Shown: piece after piece, positions 28,816-37,093 of the stretch
How the letters are laid out: each line of letters begins with the position of its first letter
Numbering within the stretch: the first letter of the stretch is position 1
Assembly (NCBI GenBank): GCA_030596395.1
Contig: JAUVKF010000004.1
Coordinates: 1 to 64,000, forward strand
Direction of reading: 5' to 3'
Source: Chlorobiota bacterium
GTDB lineage: Bacteria > Bacteroidota > Bacteroidia > Bacteroidales > F082
DNA: 64,000 bases
Program-made: the position numbers and the translations under genes
The notes under the pieces: model-generated
Told to the model about the DNA's origin: nothing
Seen by the model: the letters and a program-made list of their open reading frames with translations, nothing else
The model's database searches: none

Positions 28816-28836
28816 CCCTCTCCAATTTGGAGAGGG
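28816..28836. repeat. short perfect hairpin repeat
   Basis: Arms CCCTCTCCA and TGGAGAGGG around ATT. The following GTCGGGGTGAGG continues a motif seen in many Bacteroidota intergenic regions. Part of it resembles the CCTCACCCC stretch at the napB end (9299-9307). Confidence 0.5.
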
Positions 28837-28849
28837 TCGGGGTGAGGTA

Positions 28850-28953
28850 AAATAATGAAAATTCGATGATTAATCTCATGATTGAAATAAGATTGGCGAA
28901 ACGCTCCTTCACTCTGCGACGGAGATAGTCAGTTATATAAATTTTCATTATTT
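28850..28953. repeat. 104-bp element with 14-bp terminal inverted repeats
   Basis: The end arms AAATAATGAAAATT (28850-28863) and AATTTTCATTATTT (28940-28953) are perfect inverted repeats. No open frame lies inside. The size and ends are compatible with a miniature transposable element or a stable RNA fold, and it lies just ahead of the lptB promoter. Confidence 0.45.
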
Positions 28954-28967
28954 CGCCGTTTATTTTC

Positions 28968-28975
28968 TACCTTTG
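28968..28975 (+). promoter_or_regulatory. -7 box TACCTTTG before lptB
   Basis: A full match to TAnnTTTG ending 8 bases before the lptB ATG. If used, the message would be nearly leaderless, so this may be chance. Confidence 0.35.
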
Positions 28976-28983
28976 ATTGAATT

Positions 28984-29733
28984 ATGAAGCTATATACAAA
29001 AGACCTTACCAAAAAATATCGTAAGCGGACAGTTGCGAAAGATATGTCGGTTGAAGTAAACCAGGGAGAGATTATCGGCTTACTCGGGCCAAATGGTGCT
29101 GGTAAAACAACCACCTTTTATATGATTGTTGGTTTGATCAAACCTTTTTCAGGCCAGGTATTCCTTGATGATAAAAATATCACCGATATGCCAATGTATA
29201 AACGGGCGCAACTGGGTATTGGTTATCTTGCACAGGAGGCATCGGTTTTCAGGCATATGAGTGTCGAAGATAACTTGAAGGCAGTCATGCAATTTACCAA
29301 AATGACGAAGGCAGAACAGAGAGAAAGACTGGAGACCTTATTGGATGAATTTGGTTTGGAGCACATCCGAAAAAGTAAAGGCATTCAGCTTTCAGGTGGC
29401 GAGAGAAGGCGAACAGAAATTGCACGTGCGCTGGCGGTAAGCCCAAACTTTATTTTGCTTGATGAGCCTTTTGCCGGCGTCGACCCGATTGCCGTTGAAG
29501 ATATTCAGTCAATCGTTTCCAAATTAAAGAGCAAAAACATAGGCATACTCATTACCGACCATAATGTACATGAAACACTGAGTATTGTTGACCGTGCCTA
29601 CCTGATGTTCGAAGGATCTATTCTAAAAGCAGGATCAGCCGAAGATCTTGCTGAAGATGAACACGTCCGTAAAGTTTACCTGGGTCAGAATTTTGAACTT
29701 CGCAAGAAGGATTTTAACAATGTCACCAAATAG
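28984..29733 (+). CDS. lptB: LPS export ABC transporter ATP-binding protein LptB
   Basis: A 249-residue ABC ATPase that powers lipopolysaccharide extraction from the inner membrane by the Lpt machine. Visible motifs are Walker A GPNGAGKT at about residues 37-44, the LptB-type signature LSGGERRR, Walker B FILLDEPFAG and the H-loop ITDHNV. The whole sequence has the LptB hallmark Q-loop region IGYLAQEASVFRHMSV. It stands alone between divergent and convergent neighbours. Confidence 0.95.
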   Translation: MKLYTKDLTKKYRKRTVAKDMSVEVNQGEIIGLLGPNGAGKTTTFYMIVGLIKPFSGQVFLDDKNITDMPMYKRAQLGIGYLAQEASVFRHMSVEDNLKAVMQFTKMTKAEQRERLETLLDEFGLEHIRKSKGIQLSGGERRRTEIARALAVSPNFILLDEPFAGVDPIAVEDIQSIVSKLKSKNIGILITDHNVHETLSIVDRAYLMFEGSILKAGSAEDLAEDEHVRKVYLGQNFELRKKDFNNVTK

Positions 29734-29772
29734 TCTGGTTAATACCAATCCTTTTTTTCAGTTTTTCCTTTT

Positions 29773-30501
29773 TTACCTGCCTATTTCATCAAATAAAAAA
29801 ATGATTGATAAAATAATATAAAGCAAGATGATCAGAGGTATTGCTGCCAATTTCAATAGTAGTATCAGGAAAACAGAAAGAATAATAAAAATGTAGCGGG
29901 TTTGGTTTTCAGCCCACGATACTGAAGTAAACTTCAGGGCAAACATCGGTAAGCGCGACACCATTAATAGTGAACTTACAATTGCTACAGCCACCAGGAA
30001 GTACACATTGGTTACCAGGTCGTAATAAAAGCCTTTGTTTTCGGCAAGGCAAACCTCAATCATAATGGGGAAAGAAGCCAGTAAAATACCAACAGCCGGA
30101 GTTGGTAGTCCGACAAAAGAGCTTGATTGGCTCTCATCAATATTGAATTTTGCAAGCCTTATGGCAGAGAAAAGAGGAACAACAAAAGCACTAAAAGCCA
30201 GGTAATTTAAATCAGTTTGCCCCTGCATTTCCAAAACCATCTCGATGGTGTGAAACAAAACAAATGCAGGTGCAACGCCAAACGACACAATATCGGCTAG
30301 CGAATCCAATTGCGCACCTATTTCTGATTTGGCATCTAACACTCTTGCAAGCATCCCATCCAGAAAATCCATGATTGCAGCTAAAAAGATCAGGGATGCA
30401 GATAATTGGAGTTCACCGATCATTCCGAGGTATATAGAAACAATCCCTGCAAGCAGGTTCATTAAAGTGATGAAATTCGGAATCTGGTTTTTTAAATTCA
30501 T
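29773..30501 (-). CDS. pssA: CDP-diacylglycerol-serine O-phosphatidyltransferase
   Basis: A 242-residue integral membrane enzyme making phosphatidylserine, the precursor of phosphatidylethanolamine. The CDP-alcohol phosphatidyltransferase signature DG-x2-AR-x8-G-x3-D-x3-D is complete at about residues 47-69 (DGMLARVLDAKSEIGAQLD). About eight membrane helices are visible. It converges with lptB, 39 bases apart. Confidence 0.92.
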   Translation of the reverse strand: MNLKNQIPNFITLMNLLAGIVSIYLGMIGELQLSASLIFLAAIMDFLDGMLARVLDAKSEIGAQLDSLADIVSFGVAPAFVLFHTIEMVLEMQGQTDLNYLAFSAFVVPLFSAIRLAKFNIDESQSSSFVGLPTPAVGILLASFPIMIEVCLAENKGFYYDLVTNVYFLVAVAIVSSLLMVSRLPMFALKFTSVSWAENQTRYIFIILSVFLILLLKLAAIPLIILLYIILSIIFLFDEIGR

Positions 30502-30828
30502 AGCTGTTGATCTTTTGGTTTATCCAAAATTAGTGAAATATTATTGGATAGCTTTAAAATTTGAATAATTCATCACACAATGGCGAAGAGACCCATTAGT
30601 TTGATTTAATATCTGCAGAACTTCATACAATCAAATTAAATATTTCAAACCATTGTTTGTAATTTGCTTATTCTTTGCGGCTTAGCGGCTTTGCAAGAGA
30701 TTTTATGAATAATGTTGATTAATAGATGTGTGTGAACATATTGGTTTATTTCTATGGGTCATATATAAGTTTCTCAATATGATAATTTTTTGTTAGCTTT
30801 GTGACAAATATCGTAATTCCTCTTCTAT
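30502..30828. other. intergenic spacer upstream of the SQR gene
   Basis: A 327-base gap between divergent pssA and the SQR-type gene. It shows a GCGGCTTAGCGGCTTTGC stretch near 30675-30695, resembling a common intergenic repeat, and the -7 box at 30794-30801. No open frame of note and no TGA-N6-TCA palindrome like those before the other sulfur operon were found. Confidence 0.5.
30794..30801 (+). promoter_or_regulatory. -7 box TAGCTTTG before the SQR gene
   Basis: A full match to TAnnTTTG, 27 bases ahead of the ATG at 30829, giving a leader of about 20-25 bases. The -33 element is weak. Confidence 0.5.
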
Positions 30829-32286
30829 ATGGCAAAAGTTGTTGTTCTGGGAGCTGGCATATCAGGCCACACTGCTTCCGCATTGCTTAAAAAAAAGCTC
30901 GGTAAAAAACATGAAGTAGTTGTTGTAACTCCCAATGCTTACTATCATTGGATACCTTCTAATATTTGGGTAGGTGTTGGACGAATGACGGTGGACCAGG
31001 TGAGGTTTAAACTTGACAAACGATATCAAAAAGTAGGTATTGTTTACAAACAGTCAAAAGCGGTTTCGTTCCATCCCGAAGGCGATAATGAAATTGACAA
31101 GGGTTTTGTTAGCATTGAATACACCGGTCAGGATAGGGTAGGAGAAGTGGAAAAAGTGGACTACGATTTCCTGGTCAATGCCACTGGGCCCATGCTTAAA
31201 TTCAGTGCTACCGAAGGATTAGGGCCCGGCAAACACACTGTTTCAGTATGTTCATACGACCATGCTGCCGAAGCCTGGGAAAAACTCCAGGAGTGTTTTG
31301 CTAAAATGGAAAAAGGTGAAAAGCAGAAATTTTTGATTGGTACAGGCCATCCGGATGCAACATGCCAGGGTGCTGCTTTTGAATATATCTTAAATGTAGC
31401 CTACGAAATCAAAAAAAGGAAACTCTCCCACCTTGCCGAAATAAAGTGGATTACCAACGAATATGAAGTGGGCGATTTTGGAATGGGAGGTGCTTATATT
31501 AAGCGCGGTGGTTACATTACCTCCACTAAAACTTTTGCCGAATCATTTCTAAAACAAAGAGACATTTCCTGGCTGAAAAGAACCGGAGTGAAAAAAGTAG
31601 AAAAGGGCAAGGTGTATTATGAAAAACTTGATGGAACCGAAGGCGAAGAAACTTTTGATTTTGCTATGCTTATTCCTGCTTTTTCAGGTCCCGGGTTTAC
31701 TGCTTTCGATAAAAAAGGGGAAGACATTACAAATAAGGTGTTTATGCCCAACGGTTTTATGAAAGTGGATGCCGATTATACCAAAAAGCCATTTGAAGAA
31801 TGGTCGGCTGACGATTGGCCTTCAACTTATCAAAACCCTGATTATGCAAACATTTTTGCTGCCGGAATTGCATTTGCACCACCACATTCCATTTCCAAAC
31901 CCATGACCAGTCCGAATGGAACAGCAATTTTCCCTGCGCCACCACGTACAGGAATGCCCTCCGGTGTAACCGGAAAAGTTGTTGCTGAGAATATTATCGA
32001 CTGGATCAAAAAAGGAAAACCATTGATGAAGCACAAAGCTTCAATGGCAAAAATGGGGGCCGCTTGTATTATTTCGGCGGGTTACGGCCAGATGAATGGC
32101 GCCGCGGCCACCATGACCGTAAATCCAATTGTACAGGATTGGGACAAATATCCCGAATATGGTCGTAGCCTGAAGGATACAATGGGAGAAGCCGGGTTGG
32201 CAGGCCACTGGCTGAAATGGTCAATGCATTATATGTTTTTACACAAAGCCAAAGGCTACCCTTTCTGGTGGTTGTTACCGGAATAA
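30829..32286 (+). CDS. sulfide:quinone oxidoreductase-type flavoprotein
   Basis: A 485-residue FAD-dependent oxidoreductase of the SQR/flavocytochrome c sulfide dehydrogenase group. The N-terminal dinucleotide fold is VVVLGAGISGHTA at residues 3-15, followed by the substrate-domain signature YYHWIPSNIWVGVG. A cysteine in DATCQGAAFEY near residue 180 is at the place of a catalytic SQR cysteine; others lie at VSVCSY and GAACIIS. The C-terminus is amphipathic (WLKWSMHYMFLH, then YPFWWLLPE), suited to membrane contact and quinone access. Sulfide oxidation is the best guess; the SQR subtype needs a tree. Confidence 0.8.
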   Translation: MAKVVVLGAGISGHTASALLKKKLGKKHEVVVVTPNAYYHWIPSNIWVGVGRMTVDQVRFKLDKRYQKVGIVYKQSKAVSFHPEGDNEIDKGFVSIEYTGQDRVGEVEKVDYDFLVNATGPMLKFSATEGLGPGKHTVSVCSYDHAAEAWEKLQECFAKMEKGEKQKFLIGTGHPDATCQGAAFEYILNVAYEIKKRKLSHLAEIKWITNEYEVGDFGMGGAYIKRGGYITSTKTFAESFLKQRDISWLKRTGVKKVEKGKVYYEKLDGTEGEETFDFAMLIPAFSGPGFTAFDKKGEDITNKVFMPNGFMKVDADYTKKPFEEWSADDWPSTYQNPDYANIFAAGIAFAPPHSISKPMTSPNGTAIFPAPPRTGMPSGVTGKVVAENIIDWIKKGKPLMKHKASMAKMGAACIISAGYGQMNGAAATMTVNPIVQDWDKYPEYGRSLKDTMGEAGLAGHWLKWSMHYMFLHKAKGYPFWWLLPE

Positions 32287-32296
32287 AAAAATGCCA

Positions 32297-32329
32297 AAAT
32301 GCTTAAATGCGAGAATAATTTAAGCATTT
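32297..32329. repeat. hairpin behind the SQR gene
   Basis: Perfect 12-base arms AAATGCTTAAAT (32297-32308) and ATTTAAGCATTT (32318-32329). The loop region GCGAGAATA and the following AAGCATTTA...CATTTAATC match the interior of the napL-napD repeat at 7408-7490, so the two are copies of one intergenic family. The stretch after it (32331-32376) is made of CATTCACTCATT-like units. Confidence 0.55.
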
Positions 32330-32382
32330 ACGCATTCACTCATTTAATCATTCACTCATTCACTCATTAAATCATTAAACCA

Positions 32383-32547
32383 ATGGAAGACATAAAAAAA
32401 AGAACCATAGCCTATTCCGACGAATCCTACCCGCCCATGCCAACAAAATCTACTTTGTTTTGGCGCAGGTTCTGGCCCTGGCAGGCCTGGCGCTGGCTGG
32501 TGCTGAATATTAAAATATTAAAAATTGTTGCCGGAGGGCACTCTTAA
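32383..32547 (+). CDS. small 54-residue protein behind the SQR gene
   Basis: An open frame from ATG 32383 to TAA 32545-32547. The first 24 residues are polar with a SYPPMP turn. The rest is strikingly rich in aromatic and basic residues (FWRRFWPWQAWRWLVLN) and ends in a short hydrophobic segment and GGHS. It could be an amphipathic membrane-surface peptide associated with the SQR encoded 96 bases upstream. The composition is not that of random intergenic DNA. No family was recognised. Confidence 0.55.
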   Translation: MEDIKKRTIAYSDESYPPMPTKSTLFWRRFWPWQAWRWLVLNIKILKIVAGGHS

Positions 32548-32575
32548 GATTTGTGATTTAAGAGTTACACTTTCA

Positions 32576-32610
32576 ACTGAAGACTGCGGACTGAAGACTG
32601 CGGACTGAAA
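32576..32610. repeat. 7-bp tandem repeat, five units
   Basis: Units ACTGAAG and ACTGCGG alternate five times. A related array of GACTGNN units occurs at 59991-60029. The surrounding 263-base gap (32548-32810) contains no convincing gene; a 29-codon frame from 32614 (MKVFMINPNDD) looks like a fragment at most. Confidence 0.6.
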
Positions 32611-32810
32611 AAAATGAAGGTTTTCATGATTAATCCAAACGATGATATTCCGGTCGAGGAAATTTATTCGGTTTTTGAACAGGCTTTGAGATTTTATCTT
32701 TGAATTTTGTTTTTGCTTCATAAGTGAGGTTATATACAGAAACACGGATCCGGACACACAACCCCGAAATTTCACGGAAAAATTAATTTTAACGCTTTAA
32801 AATTAGAAAG

Positions 32811-34028
32811 ATGCTGCCCACCGGGGAAATAAAAATCGAAGATTACAATTACCTTCTACCTGAAGGAAAGATCGCTAAATTTCCATTAGCAGAGCGTGAT
32901 CAGTCAAAGCTGCTTTATTTGCATCAAGGCCAGATTTCAGAAGAAAAATTCCGCCAAATTCCAAATTTGTTACCGGCACATTCTCTTCTTATTTTCAACG
33001 AAACCAGGGTAATCAGGGCCAGGCTTCTTTTTTATAAATCAACAGGTGCACAAATTGAGGTTTTCTGTCTTGAGCCAGTAAAACCATTCAATGATTTTCA
33101 GTTAGCTTTTCAGCAGCAATCACCGGTTATGTGGAAATGTTTGGTTGGCAACGCCAAAAGATGGAAAGAAGGCGATTTGTTGGCAGAACTCAATAATGAT
33201 AGAGAACCAATACGGTTAAAAGCCCGAAAGATCGAAAAGTTTTCTGATGCGTTTTTAATTGAATTTTCGTGGGAACCGGTTGATTTAACTTTCTCCGAAA
33301 TTATCGAATTAAGCGGCCTTGTTCCATTACCTCCTTATCTGAATCGTGAAGCTGTAGAATCCGACAAGGAAAGGTACCAAACCGTTTACGCAAAATATGA
33401 CGGATCGGTAGCCGCACCAACAGCTGGTCTGCATTTTACAGATGCTCTATTAAGTCAAATTGAGCATAAAGGAATAGTATCCGACAAAGTTACCTTGCAT
33501 GTTGGAGCAGGAACTTTTAAACCTGTGATATCAAGCACGATTGCTGAACACGATATGCACACAGAGAAGATTGCAATTGGATTAGCGATGTTAAAACATC
33601 TTTACCGGAAAATTGATGACCCCATCATCCCGGTAGGAACAACAAGCATGCGTACCCTTGAAAGCCTTTTTTGGCTTGCATTAAAAATTAATAATGGTGA
33701 TGATTTGTTGTTTGTTGACCAATGGGATCCGTATAATTTGACACCTCCCACAGATTTTGATTCTAAAAAAGCAATTCGGACATTGATCGAATATCTTGAA
33801 AAAAATAAGATTGAACAGCTCAAAGCCGAAACAAGGTTGATGATCGCCCCAAGCTATCAGTTTAAATTTGCTACCGGGTTGATTACAAATTTTCACCTAC
33901 CTAAAAGCACGCTTTTGTTGCTTGTTTCAGCGTTGATAGGGAACAAGTGGGAAGAGGCATATGATTTCGCCATGCAACATAACTTTCGCTTTCTGAGCTA
34001 TGGCGATAGTTGTTTATTTTTGTCTTAG
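32811..34028 (+). CDS. queA: tRNA preQ1(34) S-adenosylmethionine ribosyltransferase-isomerase
   Basis: A 405-residue QueA, which transfers and isomerises the ribosyl part of S-adenosylmethionine onto preQ1 in tRNA to make epoxyqueuosine. The N-terminus YNYLLPEGKIAKFPLAERDQSKLL is the QueA start signature, and the later APTAGLHFT and GTTSMRTLESL motifs are conserved. The protein is longer than the 350-residue E. coli enzyme, as usual in Bacteroidota. It is followed by an M48 peptidase gene after 31 bases. Confidence 0.95.
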   Translation: MLPTGEIKIEDYNYLLPEGKIAKFPLAERDQSKLLYLHQGQISEEKFRQIPNLLPAHSLLIFNETRVIRARLLFYKSTGAQIEVFCLEPVKPFNDFQLAFQQQSPVMWKCLVGNAKRWKEGDLLAELNNDREPIRLKARKIEKFSDAFLIEFSWEPVDLTFSEIIELSGLVPLPPYLNREAVESDKERYQTVYAKYDGSVAAPTAGLHFTDALLSQIEHKGIVSDKVTLHVGAGTFKPVISSTIAEHDMHTEKIAIGLAMLKHLYRKIDDPIIPVGTTSMRTLESLFWLALKINNGDDLLFVDQWDPYNLTPPTDFDSKKAIRTLIEYLEKNKIEQLKAETRLMIAPSYQFKFATGLITNFHLPKSTLLLLVSALIGNKWEEAYDFAMQHNFRFLSYGDSCLFLS

Positions 34029-34059
34029 AACTAAATTTTAATTCTTCAAACTAAACACC

Positions 34060-34869
34060 ATGATCAAAACAGCCAAAGCTTTGATTGCATTTGTAATACT
34101 TAATTCAATCATCATTGCTTGTTCAACGGTTCCTTTAACCAATCGTTCACAGTTGAATTTGATACCTGACAGTGAAATGCAGGCCATGAGTTATCAGCAA
34201 TATGGCGAATTTCTAAAGGATAACAAGCTTAGCAAAAACCACTCGCAGACCCAAATGGTGAAAAGGGCTGGAAAAAATATTCAAAGTGCAGTTACCCAAT
34301 ATCTTGCCGATAATAATTATGCGCATCTGCTTGAAGGCTACGCATGGGAATTCAATTTGGTAGAAAGTGATCAGGTAAATGCCTGGTGCATGCCCGGTGG
34401 AAAAGTTGTGGTATATAGTAGAATATTGCCAGTTACCAAAAATGAAACCGGTTTGGCAGTGGTAATGGGTCACGAAATTGCACATGCAATTGCCGAACAT
34501 GGAAATGAACGAATGAGCCAGGAATTGATAAGGCAGGCTGGAGGTGTTGCTCTATCGGTAGCGCTTAAAGACAACCCTGAACAAACCCGCAACTATTGGC
34601 TGGCGGCTTATGGATTGGGTTCTGAAGTTGGAGTGATGTTACCCTTTAGCAGACTTCATGAAAGTGAAGCCGACCACCTGGGTTTGATTTTTATGGCCAT
34701 GGCAGGTTATAATCCGCAGGAAGCACCTAAATTCTGGGAAAGAATGGCAAAAGCCGGCGAACAAAAACCTCCTGAATTTCTCAGCACTCACCCATCTGAT
34801 GAAACTCGTATCAGCAACCTGAACAAATGGATGCCTGAGGCAATGAGGTATTACGATAAAACTAAATAA
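34060..34869 (+). CDS. M48 family metallopeptidase, lipoprotein
   Basis: A 269-residue zinc peptidase. The signal peptide ends in a lipobox-like IIIAC near residue 21. The zinc motif HEIAH is at about residues 138-142, and the third ligand is the glutamate in ESEADHLG near 205. It resembles the periplasmic LoiP/YcaL-type peptidases that act on outer-membrane proteins. It is probably co-transcribed with queA. Confidence 0.9.
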   Translation: MIKTAKALIAFVILNSIIIACSTVPLTNRSQLNLIPDSEMQAMSYQQYGEFLKDNKLSKNHSQTQMVKRAGKNIQSAVTQYLADNNYAHLLEGYAWEFNLVESDQVNAWCMPGGKVVVYSRILPVTKNETGLAVVMGHEIAHAIAEHGNERMSQELIRQAGGVALSVALKDNPEQTRNYWLAAYGLGSEVGVMLPFSRLHESEADHLGLIFMAMAGYNPQEAPKFWERMAKAGEQKPPEFLSTHPSDETRISNLNKWMPEAMRYYDKTK

Positions 34870-34923
34870 TCCGATTATCCCTGCTTTCTCCTTTTCTTAA
34901 ATTTGCCATTTTAGTTCAAGTAA

Positions 34924-35517
34924 ATGGTCAAAGAAGAAATTACAGGTATAATCCTTTCGGGTGGAAAAAGCAGCAGGCTGGGTGTAGAAAAGGGTTTGGC
35001 TGATTTTAATGGTAAGCCGCTGATACAATATGCAATTGATACCTTACAAGCAGTTTGTGACAAAATCATCATCAGTGCCAACAACCAACTTGATGATTAT
35101 GCTGCTTTTGGATACGAAATAGTTGAAGATCAGGTAAAAGATATTGGTCCAATGGGTGGTTTGATGGCTTGTTTGGAGCGATCAGATACCAGGTACAATT
35201 TTGTCATCTCCTGCGATACTCCATTTGTATTGTCTGATTTGTTTCCGTTTTTACTTGAGTCGATTGAGAATTTTCAGGTAGCAGTACCTGTTCATCATGA
35301 TAATTATATTGAACCGCTGTGTGCAGTTTATGCTACAAATGTAATCTGGCAATTACAGCATTGTATTGTAAGCGGAAATTATAAACTAACTGATTTTATT
35401 GCTGAAGTGAAAACAAAAAAGCTTACTGTAAACGATCAATTGTCTTTTTACCATGATGAAATGTTTGTGAATATGAATACCCGGAAAGATATTCAAAAGA
35501 ACTCGCCTGATGGATAA
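34924..35517 (+). CDS. mobA: molybdenum cofactor guanylyltransferase
   Basis: A 197-residue MobA that attaches GMP to molybdopterin to build the bis-MGD cofactor. The nucleotide-binding loop is ILSGGKSSRLGVEKG at about residues 10-24, followed by GPMGGLMACL and the CDTPF metal-binding motif near 99-103. The product is required by NapA encoded at 11543. It overlaps the next gene by 8 bases. Confidence 0.92.
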   Translation: MVKEEITGIILSGGKSSRLGVEKGLADFNGKPLIQYAIDTLQAVCDKIIISANNQLDDYAAFGYEIVEDQVKDIGPMGGLMACLERSDTRYNFVISCDTPFVLSDLFPFLLESIENFQVAVPVHHDNYIEPLCAVYATNVIWQLQHCIVSGNYKLTDFIAEVKTKKLTVNDQLSFYHDEMFVNMNTRKDIQKNSPDG

Positions 35518-36715
35518 AGAGAATATCAAACCGGTGAAAAAACCGGATGATATTTGGCTGCGGGCTGCCGTTGTGGGTGGACTGTGGGCCTCGATGGAGA
35601 TCATTGTCGGGAGTTTTTTACACAATACCCGATTGCCTTTCGCCGGATCGATGCTGGCATTTGCCGGAACGGTTTTACTAATTGGTTTTTACCAGGTTTG
35701 GCCCATGAAGGGATTGATCATTCGTGCAGGCCTTATCACTGCAATCATGAAGTCGGTTTCTCCAAGTGCCATTATTTTAGGACCGATGATGGGAATTATG
35801 CTTGAAGCCATATTGCTTGAGCTGATGATCATGTTTTTCGGAAACAATATGTTTGGATTAATTATTGCCGGTATTTCCAGTGTTTCGAGCGCCTTGTTTT
35901 ATAAGCTGTTCAGTTTGCTGATCTTTTTTGGTTTCGACCTGATCAAAATTTATGTAAACATTGTCAATTTTGCTTTAAAACAATTTGGAATAGAAGAAGC
36001 TGAACCGGTGGAAATATTGTTAGCACTTCTTTTGGTTTATGCAGCTTTTGGTATCCTCGCTGCATTGATGGGCAGGTATATTGGAAAGAAAGCAATCAGC
36101 TATCAAAATGCCAAGTACGATTTTAATGTTCAAAACAAACATGAGCGGGACAATGATTTTTTTGAATTAAAGGAAGGCCAGAAAACCTCTTCTTTGATGC
36201 TGATTATTCACATTATTGCTGTTCCGTTGGGCCTTTATTTGCTGAATGCTTTTGAAACGCGAATAGGTTTTGCATTTATAGGAATATATATTGTTTCCAT
36301 CGGTTTTATGTACCGTCATGCATTACGAAAGCTACGAAAGCCATTCTTCTGGCTTCAATTATTGATCATTGTATTATTATCGGCCTTATTCTGGGATGTT
36401 GGTAATGAAACTGGTGAGTGGTTTAGTATTGAAGGATTATGGGTAGGGGTTGAAATGATTGTCAGGGCAATTTTCATCATTATAGCATTTTCGGCCATCA
36501 GTGTTGAACTGCGTAATGAGAAGGTCCGAAATTTTATTTTCAATGTTGGGATCGGAAAGTTTTATAAGGCAGTCGGGATGGCCTTCACTGCTTTGCCCAT
36601 GATGATCAGTTTTTTACCCGGATCGAAGGAAATCGTCAGGCATCCGATGCAATCCCTCTTAAAACCATTGATCATGGCTGATGAATGGTTAGAGGTATTG
36701 AAGAAAGAAAGTTAG
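35510..36715 (+). CDS. polytopic membrane protein of unknown function, coupled to mobA
   Basis: A 401-residue membrane protein with about ten predicted helices. The first half (LRAAVVGGLWASMEIIVGSFLH, then GLITAIMKSVSP and LGPMMGIMLEAILLE) has the look of an ECF-transporter substrate-binding (S) component, while the second half has a different set of helices. Its start overlaps mobA, so a role in molybdenum cofactor or metal supply is possible. No family was recognised with confidence. Confidence 0.6.
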   Translation: MDKENIKPVKKPDDIWLRAAVVGGLWASMEIIVGSFLHNTRLPFAGSMLAFAGTVLLIGFYQVWPMKGLIIRAGLITAIMKSVSPSAIILGPMMGIMLEAILLELMIMFFGNNMFGLIIAGISSVSSALFYKLFSLLIFFGFDLIKIYVNIVNFALKQFGIEEAEPVEILLALLLVYAAFGILAALMGRYIGKKAISYQNAKYDFNVQNKHERDNDFFELKEGQKTSSLMLIIHIIAVPLGLYLLNAFETRIGFAFIGIYIVSIGFMYRHALRKLRKPFFWLQLLIIVLLSALFWDVGNETGEWFSIEGLWVGVEMIVRAIFIIIAFSAISVELRNEKVRNFIFNVGIGKFYKAVGMAFTALPMMISFLPGSKEIVRHPMQSLLKPLIMADEWLEVLKKES

Positions 36716-36723
36716 GAAACTCA

Positions 36724-36966
36724 TTAAAAGCTTCGCGCCTGTAACTGGTTTAAGTTTGCAACACTTGCTGAAGCAATTAAATGAATATGATTGGTCATGA
36801 TAACCCAGGCATGAATAATGAGTCCTTTATTTTTTTGAGCATATTTCAGACTCTCCACAATAATATCTTTATAGACAAGTCTTGAAAAAACGTCTATCCA
36901 TTCGATAACAGAATATGTTACGAAGTAGAGCCCTTCAGGGTCATTGAATTTATATTTTGATGGCAT
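36724..36966 (-). pseudogene. truncated REP-associated transposase (IS200-like, HUH type)
   Basis: The 80-residue frame matches the N-terminal part of REP-associated tyrosine transposases (DPEGLYFVTYSVIEWIDVF, then the catalytic HUH motif in MTNHIHLI). Full-length proteins are about 180-220 residues and carry a later catalytic tyrosine that is missing here. The frame ends inside a palindromic sequence (36744-36762) that also occurs at 37048-37066, so the 3' part was replaced or lost at such a palindrome. Confidence 0.75.
36744..36762. repeat. REP half-copy at the transposase break
   Basis: ACTGGTTTAAGTTTGCAAC, identical over 19 bases to 37048-37066. It marks the truncated 3' end of the transposase. 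Confidence 0.7.
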
Positions 36967-37010
36967 ATTGATGAATTGTTCTGAAAGTTACAAACTTTCC
37001 TGAATTTGTA

Positions 37011-37033
37011 GGCTTAAGTCGCAGACTTAAGCC
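37011..37033. repeat. REP-like palindrome
   Basis: Perfect arms GGCTTAAGTC and GACTTAAGCC around GCA, directly upstream of the transposase remnant. Confidence 0.7.
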
Positions 37034-37050
37034 AGTGTAACACAGCGACT

Positions 37051-37073
37051 GGTTTAAGTTTGCAACTTAAACC
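37051..37073. repeat. REP-like palindrome
   Basis: Perfect arms GGTTTAAGTT and AACTTAAACC around TGC. It is related to the palindrome at 37011-37033; the pair is arranged as in REP doublets next to their transposase gene. It lies 20 bases from the end of the cytochrome b-dodecahaem gene. Confidence 0.7.
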
Positions 37074-37093
37074 AAGTATTATATAATCAAGTA

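Noticed and set aside
30502-30828. Crp/Fnr-type palindrome before the first SQR gene
   Set aside because: Only loosely placed TCATA and TATGA sequences in the wrong order and spacing, and a 7-base TTTGATT/AATCAAA pair too far apart, were found.
36724-36966. Working insertion sequence
   Set aside because: Only the N-terminal half of the transposase remains and the catalytic tyrosine region is missing.
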